From NCBI GenBank assembly GCA_001795455.1, contig MGPB01000018.1, positions 28,411 through 92,410 of the forward strand: a stretch of DNA of 64,000 bases, in the 5' to 3' direction. This DNA is from Curvibacter sp. GWA2_63_95. GTDB lineage: Bacteria > Pseudomonadota > Gammaproteobacteria > Burkholderiales > Burkholderiaceae_C. The translations under genes were made by a program, and so were the position numbers. Shown one piece after another: positions 54,360 to 63,951 of this stretch (positions within the stretch are counted from its first letter, which is position 1; the number at the start of each line of letters is the position of its first letter). The notes below the pieces were generated by a model. The model saw only the letters and a list, made by a program, of their open reading frames with translations. It made no database searches and was not told where the DNA came from.

Positions 54360-55081
54360 CAGGCAGGCGCTCCCGGTTTGCGGGTCGCAACCAGGTAATT
54401 GACCTGGGTGTTGCTGTTCATGGCATAGCGTCGGGTCAGCGGGTTGTAGCCCAAACCACAACTGCTTTGCAGATCGAGCCCAGCACGCCGACAAAACAGG
54501 GCCAGCTCACTGGGGCGAATCATCTTGGCATATTCATGCGTTCCACGCGGCAACAGTCCCAGCAGGTATTCCGCGCCCACAATCGCTTGAAGGAAGGCCA
54601 TGGCGTTCCGGTTCAAGGTTGAGAAAAACACCCAGCCCCCGGGTTTCACCAATGTAGAGCAAGCCTGCACAATGGAGGCTGGGTCCGGCACATGCTCCAG
54701 CATTTCCATACACGTCACCACATCGAACGAAGCGGGCATTTCCGCTGCCAAGACTTCTGCACTAACCTCGCGGTAAGCGATATTGGGGGTTTGGGCTTCC
54801 AATGCATGGAGCTGTGCCACCCGCAGGGCTTTGGTCGAAAGATCGACACCCGTCACCTCCGCGCCTTTACGGGCCATGGAGTCCGCCAAAATACCTCCAC
54901 CACACCCCACATCCAGCGCCTTCATGCCTTGCAGCGGCACAAAGGACTGAATCCAGTCCAGACGCAAGGGGTTGATCTGGTGCAAAGGACGGAACTCACT
55001 GTCCAGATCCCACCAACGGTGGGCCAGCTCAGAAAATTTGGCCAATTCGGCCGGATCAGCGTTCAGGGTGGTGGGGTTCAT
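54359..55081 (-). CDS. ubiG: Ubiquinone biosynthesis O-methyltransferase
   Basis: 240 residues. SAM-dependent O-methylation steps of ubiquinone synthesis. Motifs: ELAHRWWDLDSEFRPLHQINPLR, SAM-binding ALDVGCGGGILADSMA, DVVTCMEMLEHVPDP and FFSTLNRN. Complete. Cotranscribed with gph. Confidence 0.97.
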   Translation of the reverse strand: MNPTTLNADPAELAKFSELAHRWWDLDSEFRPLHQINPLRLDWIQSFVPLQGMKALDVGCGGGILADSMARKGAEVTGVDLSTKALRVAQLHALEAQTPNIAYREVSAEVLAAEMPASFDVVTCMEMLEHVPDPASIVQACSTLVKPGGWVFFSTLNRNAMAFLQAIVGAEYLLGLLPRGTHEYAKMIRPSELALFCRRAGLDLQSSCGLGYNPLTRRYAMNSNTQVNYLVATRKPGAPA

Positions 55082-55104
55082 AGAGCAATGGTGGCATAGA
55101 CAAG

Positions 55105-55130
55105 AAAAAACCCGCCGAAGCGGGTTTTTT
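55105..55130. terminator. Terminator downstream of ompA
   Basis: Stem aaaaaacccgc / gcgggtttttt around cgaa, 25 bp past the ompA stop on the minus strand. Confidence 0.9.
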
Positions 55131-55154
55131 CACAAACCATGGGTGATGGCCGAA

Positions 55155-55793
55155 TTACTTGGCGCGTGTGCCAACTACTTCGATTTCCACGCGGCGGTTT
55201 TTCGCCTTGCCTTCTTTTGTCTTGTTGTCAGCAACAGGCTGCTTCTCGCCCTTGCCTTCGGTGTAAACACGGTTCTTTTCGATGCCCTTGGACACCAAGT
55301 AAGCCTTGACAGCTTCGGAACGTGCCACAGACAACTTCTGGTTGTAAGCGTCAGCGCCAGTGGAGTCAGTGTGACCCACAGCAATGATGACTTCCAAATT
55401 GATGCCCTTGACCTTGCTCACCAGATCGTCCAATTTCGCTTTGCCTTCAGGCTTCAGCACGGACTTGTCGAAGTCAAAGAACGCATCAGCGGCGTAAGTT
55501 ACTTTGCTGGCAGCGGCGGCAGCGACGGGTGCTGCGGCGGCAGCTTTGGGAGCGGCAGGAGCGGCTGCAGCAGGTGCTGCGGGTGCTGGAGCAGCTGCGG
55601 CGGCAGCCAAAGCGCCATCGCAACCGGCGGCAGCAGTAGCAGGAGTCCAGCTGGCATCACGCCAGCATTCGCCGGAAGCGTTCTTCCAGACGTCGCCAGC
55701 AGCACTGCGCCAGTTGTGAATTTCTTGGGCGCCAGCGGCAGTCGCCAGAGCGGCGGTAGCGATCAGGATTGCTACTTTATTCAATTGTTTCAT
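55155..55793 (-). CDS. ompA: OmpA-family outer-membrane/peptidoglycan-binding protein
   Basis: 212 residues. Signal peptide (KQLNKVAILIATAALATAAGA), a short DUF-like N-terminal part with two cysteines (ECWRDA, AAGCDGA), a very Ala/Pro-rich linker (about 60-95), and the OmpA C-terminal domain (VTYAADAFFDFDKSVLKPEGKAKL, GHTDSTGADAYNQKLSVARSEAVK, NRRVEIEV). No beta-barrel domain, so it is probably a periplasmic peptidoglycan-binding anchor. Divergent from gyrA. Confidence 0.93.
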   Translation of the reverse strand: MKQLNKVAILIATAALATAAGAQEIHNWRSAAGDVWKNASGECWRDASWTPATAAAGCDGALAAAAAAPAPAAPAAAAPAAPKAAAAAPVAAAAASKVTYAADAFFDFDKSVLKPEGKAKLDDLVSKVKGINLEVIIAVGHTDSTGADAYNQKLSVARSEAVKAYLVSKGIEKNRVYTEGKGEKQPVADNKTKEGKAKNRRVEIEVVGTRAK

Positions 55794-56028
55794 GAGACCT
55801 TCCTTTATCGGGACAAACTGCAGCCAGGCTGCGACTAATTGTGTGACGCCCTAGGTCTGATGCACCAAAGACGTTCGCACTATTGTGCCATAGCGAAGCG
55901 CCCCCTTTTGAAACATCTGTGCCCACCACGTAACTCCGCCAAAAGCTGCTACTGCTTTGTTGCTCTGATGCCACAGCACGGCGGCCGTAGAATCGAGAGC
56001 TGTCCATGACACCGTTCACCGTCTATCC

Positions 56029-58680
56029 ATGACCCAGTTCGCCAAAGAAACCCTGCCCATCAGCCTTGAAGAGGAAATGCGCCGCAGCTACCTCGATTAC
56101 GCCATGAGCGTGATCGTAGGCCGCGCCCTTCCCGATGCGCGGGACGGCTTGAAGCCGGTGCACCGCCGTGTCTTGTTTGCGATGCACGAGCTCAACAACG
56201 ACTGGAACCGGGCCTACAAAAAGTCCGCACGTATCGTCGGTGACGTCATTGGTAAGTACCACCCGCACGGCGACCAGTCGGTCTACGACACCATCGTCCG
56301 CATGGCGCAGGATTTCTCCATGCGCCACATGCTGGTAGACGGTCAGGGTAACTTCGGCTCGGTAGACGGCGACAACGCAGCCGCGATGCGTTACACCGAA
56401 ATCCGCCTGGCCAAGATCGCCCACGAGCTGTTGGCCGATCTGGACAAGGAAACGGTCGACTTCGGCCCCAATTACGACGGCTCCGAAAAGGAACCGCTGG
56501 TACTGCCCACCCGCATTCCCAACCTGCTGGTCAACGGCTCGGGGGGTATCGCCGTGGGTATGGCGACCAACATCCCGCCGCACAACCTGAACGAAGTGGT
56601 CGATGCCTGCCTTCACATGCTGAAGAACCCCGGTGCATCGATCGACGAGTTGATGGAGATCATTCCGGCGCCGGACTTCCCCACCGCAGGCATTATTTAC
56701 GGTATCAACGGCGTCAAAGACGGCTACCGCACTGGCCGCGGCCGCGTGGTGATGCGTGCCCGCTGCCATTTCGAGGACATCGACAAAGGCCAGCGCCAGG
56801 CCATCATCGTGGACGAGCTGCCCTACCAGGTCAACAAGAAGACGCTGCAGGAGCGCATGGCTGAGCTGGTGCACGAAAAGAAGATCGAAGGCATCAGCCA
56901 CATCCAGGACGAGTCCGACAAATCCGGCATGCGTCTGGTGATCGAACTCAAGCGCGGCGAAGTGCCCGAAGTGGTGCTGAACAACCTGTACAAGCAGACC
57001 CAGTTGCAGGACACCTTCGGCATCAACATGGTGGCCTTGGTGAATGGCCAGCCCAAGCTGTGCAACCTGAAAGACCTGATCGAAGTCTTCCTGAACCACC
57101 GCCGCGAAGTGGTGACACGCCGCACTGTATTCAACCTGCGCAAGGCCCGCGAACGCGGCCATGTGCTGGAAGGCCTGGCCGTGGCCATGGCCAACATCGA
57201 CGAGTTCATCCGCATCATCCGCGAGTCGCCTACACCACCGGTGGCCAAGGTCGAATTGATGAACCGCCCCTGGGACAGCAAGCTGGTGCGCGAGATGCTC
57301 ACCCGCACCCGCGCCGATGGTGGTGTGGTCAATGCCGATGACTACCGCCCCGACGGCCTGGAAAAAGAATTTGGCATGGGCAATGACGGTCTGTACCGCC
57401 TGTCCGAAACGCAAGCACAAGAGATTTTGCAGATGCGCCTGCAGCGCCTGACCGGTCTGGAACAGGACAAGGTCATCGCCGAGTACAAGGAAGTCATGGC
57501 AGAGATCGAGGACTTGCTGGACATCCTGGCCAAGCCCGAGCGCGTCTCCACCATCATTGGCGAAGAACTGGGCCATGTGAAACAGGAATTCGGCCAAAGC
57601 AAGCTGGGCACACGCCGCAGCTTGGTGGAGCACTCCTCTTTTGACCTCTCCACCGAAGACCTGATCACCCCCACCGACATGGTGGTGACCATGAGCCACA
57701 GCGGCTATATCAAGAGCCAGCCCCTGCACGAATACCGTGCGCAAAAACGCGGCGGGCGCGGCAAGCAGGCCACGGCCACCAAGGAAGACGACTGGGTCGA
57801 CCAGCTCTTCGTGGCCAACACCCACGACTACATCCTGTGCTTCTCCAACCGCGGCCGCCTGTACTGGCTCAAGGTCTGGGAAGTGCCGCAGGGCTCACGC
57901 GGCTCGCGCGGTCGCCCCATCGTCAATATGTTCCCGCTGCAGGAAGGCGAAAAGATCACCGTGGTGCTGGCACTGACCGGTGAAAAACGCACCTTCCCGG
58001 CCGACCAGTATGTGTTCATGGCCACCAGCATGGGTACGGTCAAGAAGACGGCGCTCGACGAATTCAACAACCCGCGCAAGGGCGGCATCATTGCCGTGAA
58101 CCTGGACGAGAGTGACTACCTGATCGGTGCAGCGCTGACCGACGGCAAACACGACGTGATGCTGTTCAGCGATGGCGGCAAGGCCGTGCGCTTTGACGAA
58201 GACGATGTGCGTCCGCTGGGCCGCAATGCCCGCGGCGTGCGCGGCATGTCGCTGGACGTGGGCCAAAGTGTGATCGCCATGCTGGTAGCCGAAGACGAGC
58301 AACAAAGCGTGCTGACCGCGACTGAGAACGGCTACGGCAAACGCACCAGCATCACCGAATACACCCGCCATGGCCGTGGCACCAAGGGCATGATTGCGAT
58401 CCAGCAATCCGAGCGCAACGGCAAAGTGGTTGCGGCCACGCTGGTGCATGCCGACGACGAGATCATGCTGATCACCGACAAGGGCGTGCTGGTGCGCACC
58501 CGAGTGTCTGAGATCCGCGAACTCGGCCGCGCCACACAGGGTGTGACCCTGATTGGCCTGGACGAAGGCTCCAAGCTCAGCGGCCTGCAACGCATTGTGG
58601 AAAACGACGCCAACACCACGGAAGGTGATGCTGGCGAGAGCGCAGAGGGCTCCAGCGAAACCGGAGAGACCAGCGAATAA
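56029..58680 (+). CDS. gyrA: DNA gyrase subunit A
   Basis: 883 residues. Type IIA topoisomerase cleavage subunit; catalytic tyrosine is Tyr122 in [10 protein letters not shown], identical in number to E. coli. The quinolone region reads [12 protein letters not shown], so the E. coli Ser83 position is Gln83 and Asp87 is kept. C-terminal beta-pinwheel with the GyrA box [10 protein letters not shown] Glu/Ser-rich acidic tail ends the protein. Head of the gyrA-serC-pheA-tyrA-aroA/cmk-rpsA run. Confidence 0.98.
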   Translation: MTQFAKETLPISLEEEMRRSYLDYAMSVIVGRALPDARDGLKPVHRRVLFAMHELNNDWNRAYKKSARIVGDVIGKYHPHGDQSVYDTIVRMAQDFSMRHMLVDGQGNFGSVDGDNAAAMRYTEIRLAKIAHELLADLDKETVDFGPNYDGSEKEPLVLPTRIPNLLVNGSGGIAVGMATNIPPHNLNEVVDACLHMLKNPGASIDELMEIIPAPDFPTAGIIYGINGVKDGYRTGRGRVVMRARCHFEDIDKGQRQAIIVDELPYQVNKKTLQERMAELVHEKKIEGISHIQDESDKSGMRLVIELKRGEVPEVVLNNLYKQTQLQDTFGINMVALVNGQPKLCNLKDLIEVFLNHRREVVTRRTVFNLRKARERGHVLEGLAVAMANIDEFIRIIRESPTPPVAKVELMNRPWDSKLVREMLTRTRADGGVVNADDYRPDGLEKEFGMGNDGLYRLSETQAQEILQMRLQRLTGLEQDKVIAEYKEVMAEIEDLLDILAKPERVSTIIGEELGHVKQEFGQSKLGTRRSLVEHSSFDLSTEDLITPTDMVVTMSHSGYIKSQPLHEYRAQKRGGRGKQATATKEDDWVDQLFVANTHDYILCFSNRGRLYWLKVWEVPQGSRGSRGRPIVNMFPLQEGEKITVVLALTGEKRTFPADQYVFMATSMGTVKKTALDEFNNPRKGGIIAVNLDESDYLIGAALTDGKHDVMLFSDGGKAVRFDEDDVRPLGRNARGVRGMSLDVGQSVIAMLVAEDEQQSVLTATENGYGKRTSITEYTRHGRGTKGMIAIQQSERNGKVVAATLVHADDEIMLITDKGVLVRTRVSEIRELGRATQGVTLIGLDEGSKLSGLQRIVENDANTTEGDAGESAEGSSETGETSE

Positions 58681-58742
58681 CTATCAATTTGATAGCTGCT
58701 CGCGCATATACCACGGGGGCTAGCGCCCTATTTGACACAAAA
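58681..58742 (+). repeat. Family-A dispersed repeat between gyrA and serC
   Basis: CTATCAATTTGATAGCTGCT, CGCGCATATACCACGGGGGC, TAGCGCCCTATTTGACACAA. The best-preserved copy: 5' palindrome ctatcaa-t-ttgatag and 3' hairpin gggc-tagc-gccc. It starts right after the gyrA stop. Confidence 0.92.
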
Positions 58743-58750
58743 TCCAGCTG

Positions 58751-59863
58751 ATGCAACGCCCTTTCAACTTCTCGGCCGGACCGGCCGCCATGCCAGCCGA
58801 AGTGCTGGCGCAAGCCGCCCACGAGATGCTGGATTGGCATGGCAGTGGCATGGGTGTGATGGAAATGAGCCACCGGGGCAAGGAATTCCAGAGTATTTAC
58901 GAAGCGGCTGAAGCTGACTTGCGTGAACTGCTGGCTGTGCCTGCCAACTTCAAAATCCTGTTCATGCAGGGTGGCGGACTGGCCGAAAACGCGATTGTTC
59001 CGCTGAACCTCAGCGCCCTGCGGGCTCCAGCGGGCGGCACTGGCAGTGCCGACTTTGTCGTGACCGGCAGTTGGAGCGAAAAGTCGCTCAAGGAAGCCAG
59101 CAAGTACTGCCAGACCACAGTCGCCGCCAGTGACAAAGCAGGCGGATTCACATCCATACCTGCCGCCAGCACTTGGCAGCTCAGCGACCAGGCAAGTTAT
59201 GTGCATCTGTGCACCAACGAAACCATCAACGGCATTGAATTTCAGTCGCTGCCAGACCTGAAAGCCCTGGGCTCCCAAGCCGAGCTGGTGATTGACTTCT
59301 CATCCCACGTGGCTTCGCGCCCGGTGGACTGGAGTAAGGTGGGCCTGGCCTTTGGTGGGGCCCAGAAGAACCTGGGACCTGCGGGCCTCACCCTCGTCGT
59401 GGTCCGCGAAGACCTGCTGGGCCACGCCCTGCCGATCTGCCCTAGCGCCTTCAATTACAAGACCGTGGCCGACAACGGCTCCATGTACAACACGCCCCCC
59501 ACCTATGCCATTTACATGGCGGGCTTGGTGTTCCAGTGGCTCAAGCGCCAGGGCGGCGTAGCGGCCATGGAGGCACGCAACATCGCCAAGGCGGAATTGC
59601 TGTACGGCGCGATTGATGCCACCGGCTTTTACATGAATGGTGTGGCGCGCGGCGCCCGTTCCCGCATGAACGTGCCTTTCTTCCTGCGCAATGAGGCCCT
59701 GAACGACGCCTTCCTGACCGGTGCCAAGGCCGCAGGGCTGCTTCAGGTCAAGGGCCACAAATCGGTGGGCGGCATGCGCGCCAGCATTTACAACGCGATG
59801 CCCATCGAAGGCGTGCAAGCACTGGTGCAGTACATGCAAGAGTTCGAGCGCACCCACGGCTAA
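58751..59863 (+). CDS. serC: Phosphoserine aminotransferase
   Basis: 370 residues, PLP enzyme for serine and pyridoxine synthesis. [31 protein letters not shown] block, PLP lysine in [13 protein letters not shown], and a [12 protein letters not shown] end typical of SerC. Intact. The family-A repeat occupies its leader, so its ribosome-binding site is weak. Confidence 0.97.
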   Translation: MQRPFNFSAGPAAMPAEVLAQAAHEMLDWHGSGMGVMEMSHRGKEFQSIYEAAEADLRELLAVPANFKILFMQGGGLAENAIVPLNLSALRAPAGGTGSADFVVTGSWSEKSLKEASKYCQTTVAASDKAGGFTSIPAASTWQLSDQASYVHLCTNETINGIEFQSLPDLKALGSQAELVIDFSSHVASRPVDWSKVGLAFGGAQKNLGPAGLTLVVVREDLLGHALPICPSAFNYKTVADNGSMYNTPPTYAIYMAGLVFQWLKRQGGVAAMEARNIAKAELLYGAIDATGFYMNGVARGARSRMNVPFFLRNEALNDAFLTGAKAAGLLQVKGHKSVGGMRASIYNAMPIEGVQALVQYMQEFERTHG

Positions 59864-59870
59864 ACACACC

Positions 59871-60953
59871 ATGGCACGCACCCTCCCTGAACTCCGCGTC
59901 CTGATCGACGCTGTCGACCAGGAACTCCTGGCTCTGCTGACCCGCCGCGCCGCGCTGGCGCACGAAGTGGGTGAAATCAAAAAGGTAGAAGGCTCTGCGG
60001 TCTTCCGCCCCGAGCGCGAAGCCCAGGTCATCAGCAACCTGCAGCAAGCCAACCAAGGCGCGCTCAAGAACGAAAGTGTCGCCGTCATCTGGCGCGAGAT
60101 CATGTCCGCCTGCCGCGCACTGGAAGCGCCACAACGCGTGGCCTACCTGGGCCCCAAAGGCACCTTCAGCGAAGAAGCGGCATTGCGATTTTTTGGCTCC
60201 AGCATCACGCACGTGCCCTGCGCCAATTTTGACGAAGTGTTCCATGCAGCCACCGCAGGTTCGGCCGAGTTTGGTGTGATCCCCGTGGAAAACAGCACCG
60301 AAGGCGTGGTGACACGCTCGCTGGACCTGCTGCTCAATTCCCCGCTGCACATCGTGGGCGAAATCAGCCTGCTGGTGCGCCACCACCTGCTGCGCAGCAG
60401 CGCCTCGCTGGACGGCATTGAGGTGGTATTGGCCCACCCGCAGGCGCTGGCCCAATGCCAGCAGTGGCTCAGCACCCACCTGCCGAACGCCGAGCGCCGT
60501 GCGGTGTCCAGCAATGCAGAGGGCGCGCGCCTGGCCGCCAGCAACCCGGCCTGGGCCGGCATTGCCAGCGAACGTGCGGGCTCCGAATTTGGCCTGCACA
60601 TTGCGTCCCACGCCATCCAGGACGAGGCGTTCAACCGCACCCGCTTTGTCGTGGTCTGCCTGCCCAGCGTACTTCCCGCGCCCGAGGCATCGGGCAAAGA
60701 CTGCACCAGCCTGGTGGTCTCCGTGCCCAACAAACCCGGCGCCGTGCACGACATGCTGGTGCCGCTCAAACGCCACGGTGTGTCCATGACACGCTTTGAA
60801 TCCCGGCCCGCACGCTCCGGCCAATGGGAATACTATTTCTACATCGACTTGCAAGGCCACCCGTCCCAGCCCTCTGTGGCGGCGGCCCTGAAAGACTTGT
60901 CCAGCCTCTGCGCCTTCTACAAGGTGCTGGGAACCTACCCGCTGGCCGACTGA
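59871..60953 (+). CDS. pheA: Chorismate mutase / prephenate dehydratase (P-protein)
   Basis: 360 residues, bifunctional enzyme for phenylalanine. Chorismate mutase domain (about 1-85, LRVLIDAVDQELLALLTRRAALAHEVGEIKK), prephenate dehydratase domain (about 95-275, YLGPKGTFSEEAALRFFGSS, VENSTEGVVTRSLDLL), and a C-terminal ACT domain (about 280-355, SVPNKPGAVHDML and GVSMTRFESRP) for feedback by phenylalanine. ATG 8 bp after serC. Confidence 0.97.
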   Translation: MARTLPELRVLIDAVDQELLALLTRRAALAHEVGEIKKVEGSAVFRPEREAQVISNLQQANQGALKNESVAVIWREIMSACRALEAPQRVAYLGPKGTFSEEAALRFFGSSITHVPCANFDEVFHAATAGSAEFGVIPVENSTEGVVTRSLDLLLNSPLHIVGEISLLVRHHLLRSSASLDGIEVVLAHPQALAQCQQWLSTHLPNAERRAVSSNAEGARLAASNPAWAGIASERAGSEFGLHIASHAIQDEAFNRTRFVVVCLPSVLPAPEASGKDCTSLVVSVPNKPGAVHDMLVPLKRHGVSMTRFESRPARSGQWEYYFYIDLQGHPSQPSVAAALKDLSSLCAFYKVLGTYPLAD

Positions 60954-60974
60954 TGCACACCTGCAGGACCCTTT

Positions 60975-61850
60975 ATGTTTGAACAGCTTGGCTTGATTGG
61001 ATGTGGCTTGATGGGCGGCTCGTTTGCCCTGGCCCTCAAGCGGGCCGGTCTGGTCAAGCGGGTTGTTGGCTATAGCAAGTCCCCGTCGACCACCGAGCGT
61101 GCACGGCAAATGGGTGTGATCGACATCGAAGCCCCCTCGGCACTGCTCGCGGTGTCGGGCGCCGACATCGTGCTGATCGCTGTGCCCGTGTCCGCCACCG
61201 AAGCCACCTTCAAGGCCATCAAGCACCTGGTCACGCCCAGCATGCTGATCATGGACGTGGGCTCGACCAAACGCGACGTGATTGACGCCGGCCGCCGTGG
61301 TCTGCGTGAGCATATTGGTTCGTTTGTGCCCGCCCATCCAATTGCAGGCAAAGAGCTGTCGGGTGTGGAACATGCTGACGCAGACCTGTACGCGGGCAAG
61401 CAGATCATCCTGACCCCCATCGAACGCACCCTCACCACCCAGCTGCAAAAGGCCGTGGATGTGTGGACCGCGCTGGGTTGCCGGGTGCTCAAAATGTCGC
61501 CTGAGCAGCATGACGCCGCTTTTGCCGCCGTCAGCCACCTGCCGCACCTGATCGCGTTTGCCCTCATGAACGCCATCTCCAGCCAACCCCAGGGCAAAGA
61601 CTACCTTTCGCTGGCGGGCCCTGGTTTTCGTGATTTCACCCGCATTGCGGCGGGTGACCCCAAGATCTGGCGCGACATCATGGTCTCCAACCGCGAAGAG
61701 CTGCTGGAGCAAAGCAAGATTTTCCAGCGCACCCTGCAGGCCATGGAGCTGATGATTTCCAGCGGCAACGGCGATGCACTCGAAGGCCTGATCGAACAGG
61801 CCAGCAACACCCGCGCTCACTGGACCATGGCGTCCAAACACCACAAATAA
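60975..61850 (+). CDS. tyrA: Prephenate dehydrogenase
   Basis: 291 residues, NAD(P)-dependent oxidative decarboxylation to hydroxyphenylpyruvate for tyrosine. N-terminal Rossmann GLIGCGLMGGSFALALKRAG, catalytic-histidine region VPAHPIAGKELSG, and the SHLPHLIAFALMNA helix. Lies 21 bp after pheA; the aroA start codon follows its stop with no gap. Confidence 0.96.
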   Translation: MFEQLGLIGCGLMGGSFALALKRAGLVKRVVGYSKSPSTTERARQMGVIDIEAPSALLAVSGADIVLIAVPVSATEATFKAIKHLVTPSMLIMDVGSTKRDVIDAGRRGLREHIGSFVPAHPIAGKELSGVEHADADLYAGKQIILTPIERTLTTQLQKAVDVWTALGCRVLKMSPEQHDAAFAAVSHLPHLIAFALMNAISSQPQGKDYLSLAGPGFRDFTRIAAGDPKIWRDIMVSNREELLEQSKIFQRTLQAMELMISSGNGDALEGLIEQASNTRAHWTMASKHHK

Positions 61851-63848
61851 ATGTTCTCCACTGCCTTTCTGGACCTCCCTCCCCTCGCCCATGCGGCGGG
61901 CACTGTCATACTCCCCGGCTCCAAAAGCATTTCCAACCGCGTGTTGCTGCTTGCCGCCATGAGCGCGGGCACCACCACCATCCACGACCTGCTGGACTCG
62001 GATGACACCCGCGTCATGCTGGTAGCCCTGCGCACGCTGGGCTGCGGGGTAGAGGAATCTGGCGCCGTCGTGCGTATCACCGGTTTGGGTGGCCAGTTGC
62101 CCAACGCGTCCGCCAAGCTGTTCCTGGGCAATGCCGGCACTGCCATGCGCCCACTGACCGCCGCACTGGCCGTGTTGGGGGGTGACTTTGAGCTCAGCGG
62201 CGTGCCCCGCATGCACGAACGCCCCATCGGCGACCTGGTGGACGCACTGCGCCAACTGGGCTGCGCGATTGATTACCTGGGCAATGACGGATACCCCCCC
62301 CTGAAATTGGGCATGCCCGCCTTGAAGCTCGATGCCCCGATCCAGGTGCGCGGCGACGTGTCCAGCCAGTTCCTCACCGCCCTGCTCATGGCACTGCCGC
62401 TGGTCGCTGCCAAGGACATCGTGATCGATGTGGTGGGTGAACTCATTTCCCGCCCCTATATCGAGATCACGTTGAACCTGCTGGCCCGCTTTGGCGTACA
62501 AGTGCGGCGCGATGGCTGGCAACGCTTCACCATCCCGGCAGGCTGCCAGCTGCAGTCGCCGGGCGAGATTCACGTCGAAGCGGACGCCTCAAGCGCTAGC
62601 TATTTCATAGCACTTGGCGCAATATCCACGGGGGCCAATGGCCAAAATGGCGTAAAAATTCAAGGAGTCGGCGCCGACTCCATCCAAGGCGACATCCGCT
62701 TCATGGAAGCCGCCCAGGCCATGGGCGCGCAGATTGAGAGCGGCCCCAACTGGCTGCAGGTCCAGCGCGGCGCCTGGCCCCTGAAGGCCATCGACCTGGA
62801 CTGCAACCACATCCCCGACGCCGCGATGACGCTGGCCGTGATGGCGCTGTATGCCGACGGCACGACCACCCTGCGCAACATCGCCAGCTGGCGCGTCAAG
62901 GAAACCGACCGCATCGTCGCCATGGCCACCGAGCTGCGCAAGCTGGGCGCCACCGTGGTGGAAGGCGCGGACTTCATCAGCGTCACACCGCCCGCGTCCA
63001 TCAGCCAATGGACGACCGGCAGCATCCATACCTATGACGACCACCGCGTCGCCATGTGCTTCTCACTCGCAGCCTTCAACCCGGCGGGCTTGCCCATCCG
63101 CATCGAAGACCCCAAGTGCGTGGCCAAGACCTTCCCCGACTACTTCGAGGCGCTGTTTTCAGTGGCATCTGCCGACACTGCCGCCATCCCAGTCATCTGC
63201 GTCGACGGGCCCACCGCCTCCGGCAAGGGCACGCTGGCTGCCGTACTGGCCGAAAAACTGGGTTACCACTTTCTGGATTCCGGCTCGCTGTATCGGATCA
63301 CCGGTCTGGCAGCCACCCGCGCCGGCATTGTGCTGGACGTGGCCCACGAGCAAACCATCGTCAACCTGCTGCGCACCCTGCCCATCCACTTCGAAGGCAG
63401 CCACATCTGGCTGGCCGATGAGGATGTGAGCGACGCCATCCGCACTGAAGACGCGGGCATGAACGCCTCCAAGGTGTCGGCTTTCCCGGCCGTGCGGGCC
63501 GCTTTGATCGATTTGCAACGTGGTTTCCGCAAGCTGCCGGGCCTGGTGGCCGACGGGCGTGACATGGGTACCGTGATCTTCCCGGATGCCCCGCTCAAGG
63601 TCTACCTGACCGCCAGCGCCGCCTGCCGCGCCGAGCGGCGTTATAAGCAGTTGATTTCAAAGGGGATTCCCACTACAATCGACAGTCTTCGTGCCGACTT
63701 GGAGGCGCGCGACGCCCGGGACTCATCCCGCACCGTCGCCCCCTTGAAGCCTGCCGAAGATGCCCAGTTGCTGGACAACTCGGATCTGACCGTCGCATCG
63801 TCGGTTGAAACCGTGTTGACCTGGTGGCAAAGCAAACGGCCTTTCTAG
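61851..63848 (+). CDS. aroA-cmk: Bifunctional EPSP synthase / cytidylate kinase
   Basis: 665 residues: EPSP synthase (about 1-440; [59 protein letters not shown]) joined to cytidylate kinase (about 448-665; [17 protein letters not shown]alker [26 protein letters not shown]). The fusion is known in this group of betaproteobacteria. The protein has an insertion near 250-270 encoded by a family-A repeat, and otherwise full catalytic motifs in both halves. Confidence 0.97.
   Translation: MFSTAFLDLPPLAHAAGTVILPGSKSISNRVLLLAAMSAGTTTIHDLLDSDDTRVMLVALRTLGCGVEESGAVVRITGLGGQLPNASAKLFLGNAGTAMRPLTAALAVLGGDFELSGVPRMHERPIGDLVDALRQLGCAIDYLGNDGYPPLKLGMPALKLDAPIQVRGDVSSQFLTALLMALPLVAAKDIVIDVVGELISRPYIEITLNLLARFGVQVRRDGWQRFTIPAGCQLQSPGEIHVEADASSASYFIALGAISTGANGQNGVKIQGVGADSIQGDIRFMEAAQAMGAQIESGPNWLQVQRGAWPLKAIDLDCNHIPDAAMTLAVMALYADGTTTLRNIASWRVKETDRIVAMATELRKLGATVVEGADFISVTPPASISQWTTGSIHTYDDHRVAMCFSLAAFNPAGLPIRIEDPKCVAKTFPDYFEALFSVASADTAAIPVICVDGPTASGKGTLAAVLAEKLGYHFLDSGSLYRITGLAATRAGIVLDVAHEQTIVNLLRTLPIHFEGSHIWLADEDVSDAIRTEDAGMNASKVSAFPAVRAALIDLQRGFRKLPGLVADGRDMGTVIFPDAPLKVYLTASAACRAERRYKQLISKGIPTTIDSLRADLEARDARDSSRTVAPLKPAEDAQLLDNSDLTVASSVETVLTWWQSKRPF
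62595..62660 (+). repeat. Family-A dispersed repeat, in-frame copy inside aroA
   Basis: GCTAGCTATTTCATAGCACT, TGGCGCAATATCCACGGGGG, CCAATGGCCAAAATGGCGTA. Read in the same frame as the gcvT and gcvP copies ([19 protein letters not shown]). Relatives have a shorter GAIGGGPVRVEGVG-type stretch here. Confidence 0.85.
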
Positions 63849-63872
63849 CCCCGGCTAGCTGGGCAAACTGGT

Positions 63873-63944
63873 CCCCATAGCTCCTCTCGCGCGTCTGCGC
63901 ATCGGCTGTGGGGTTCAATAACTTAACCCCGCGGTGCAAACCGC
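63873..63944 (+). promoter_or_regulatory. Structured leader of rpsA
   Basis: Hairpin 1: ccccatagc (63873-63881) / gctgtgggg (63905-63913, one mismatch). Hairpin 2: ggggtt (63910-63915) / aacccc (63925-63930), which reuses the gggg of hairpin 1, so the two exclude each other. Hairpin 3: gcggt-gcaa-accgc (63931-63944) with a GNRA tetraloop. No Shine-Dalgarno before the rpsA ATG. Resembles the SD-less structured leader of E. coli rpsA, which S1 autoregulates. Confidence 0.6.
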
Positions 63945-63951
63945 AAAACTC

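Noticed and set aside
59748..62573. A 941-codon open frame on the minus strand
   Set aside because: Shadow of serC, pheA, tyrA and aroA, all of which have full catalytic motifs.
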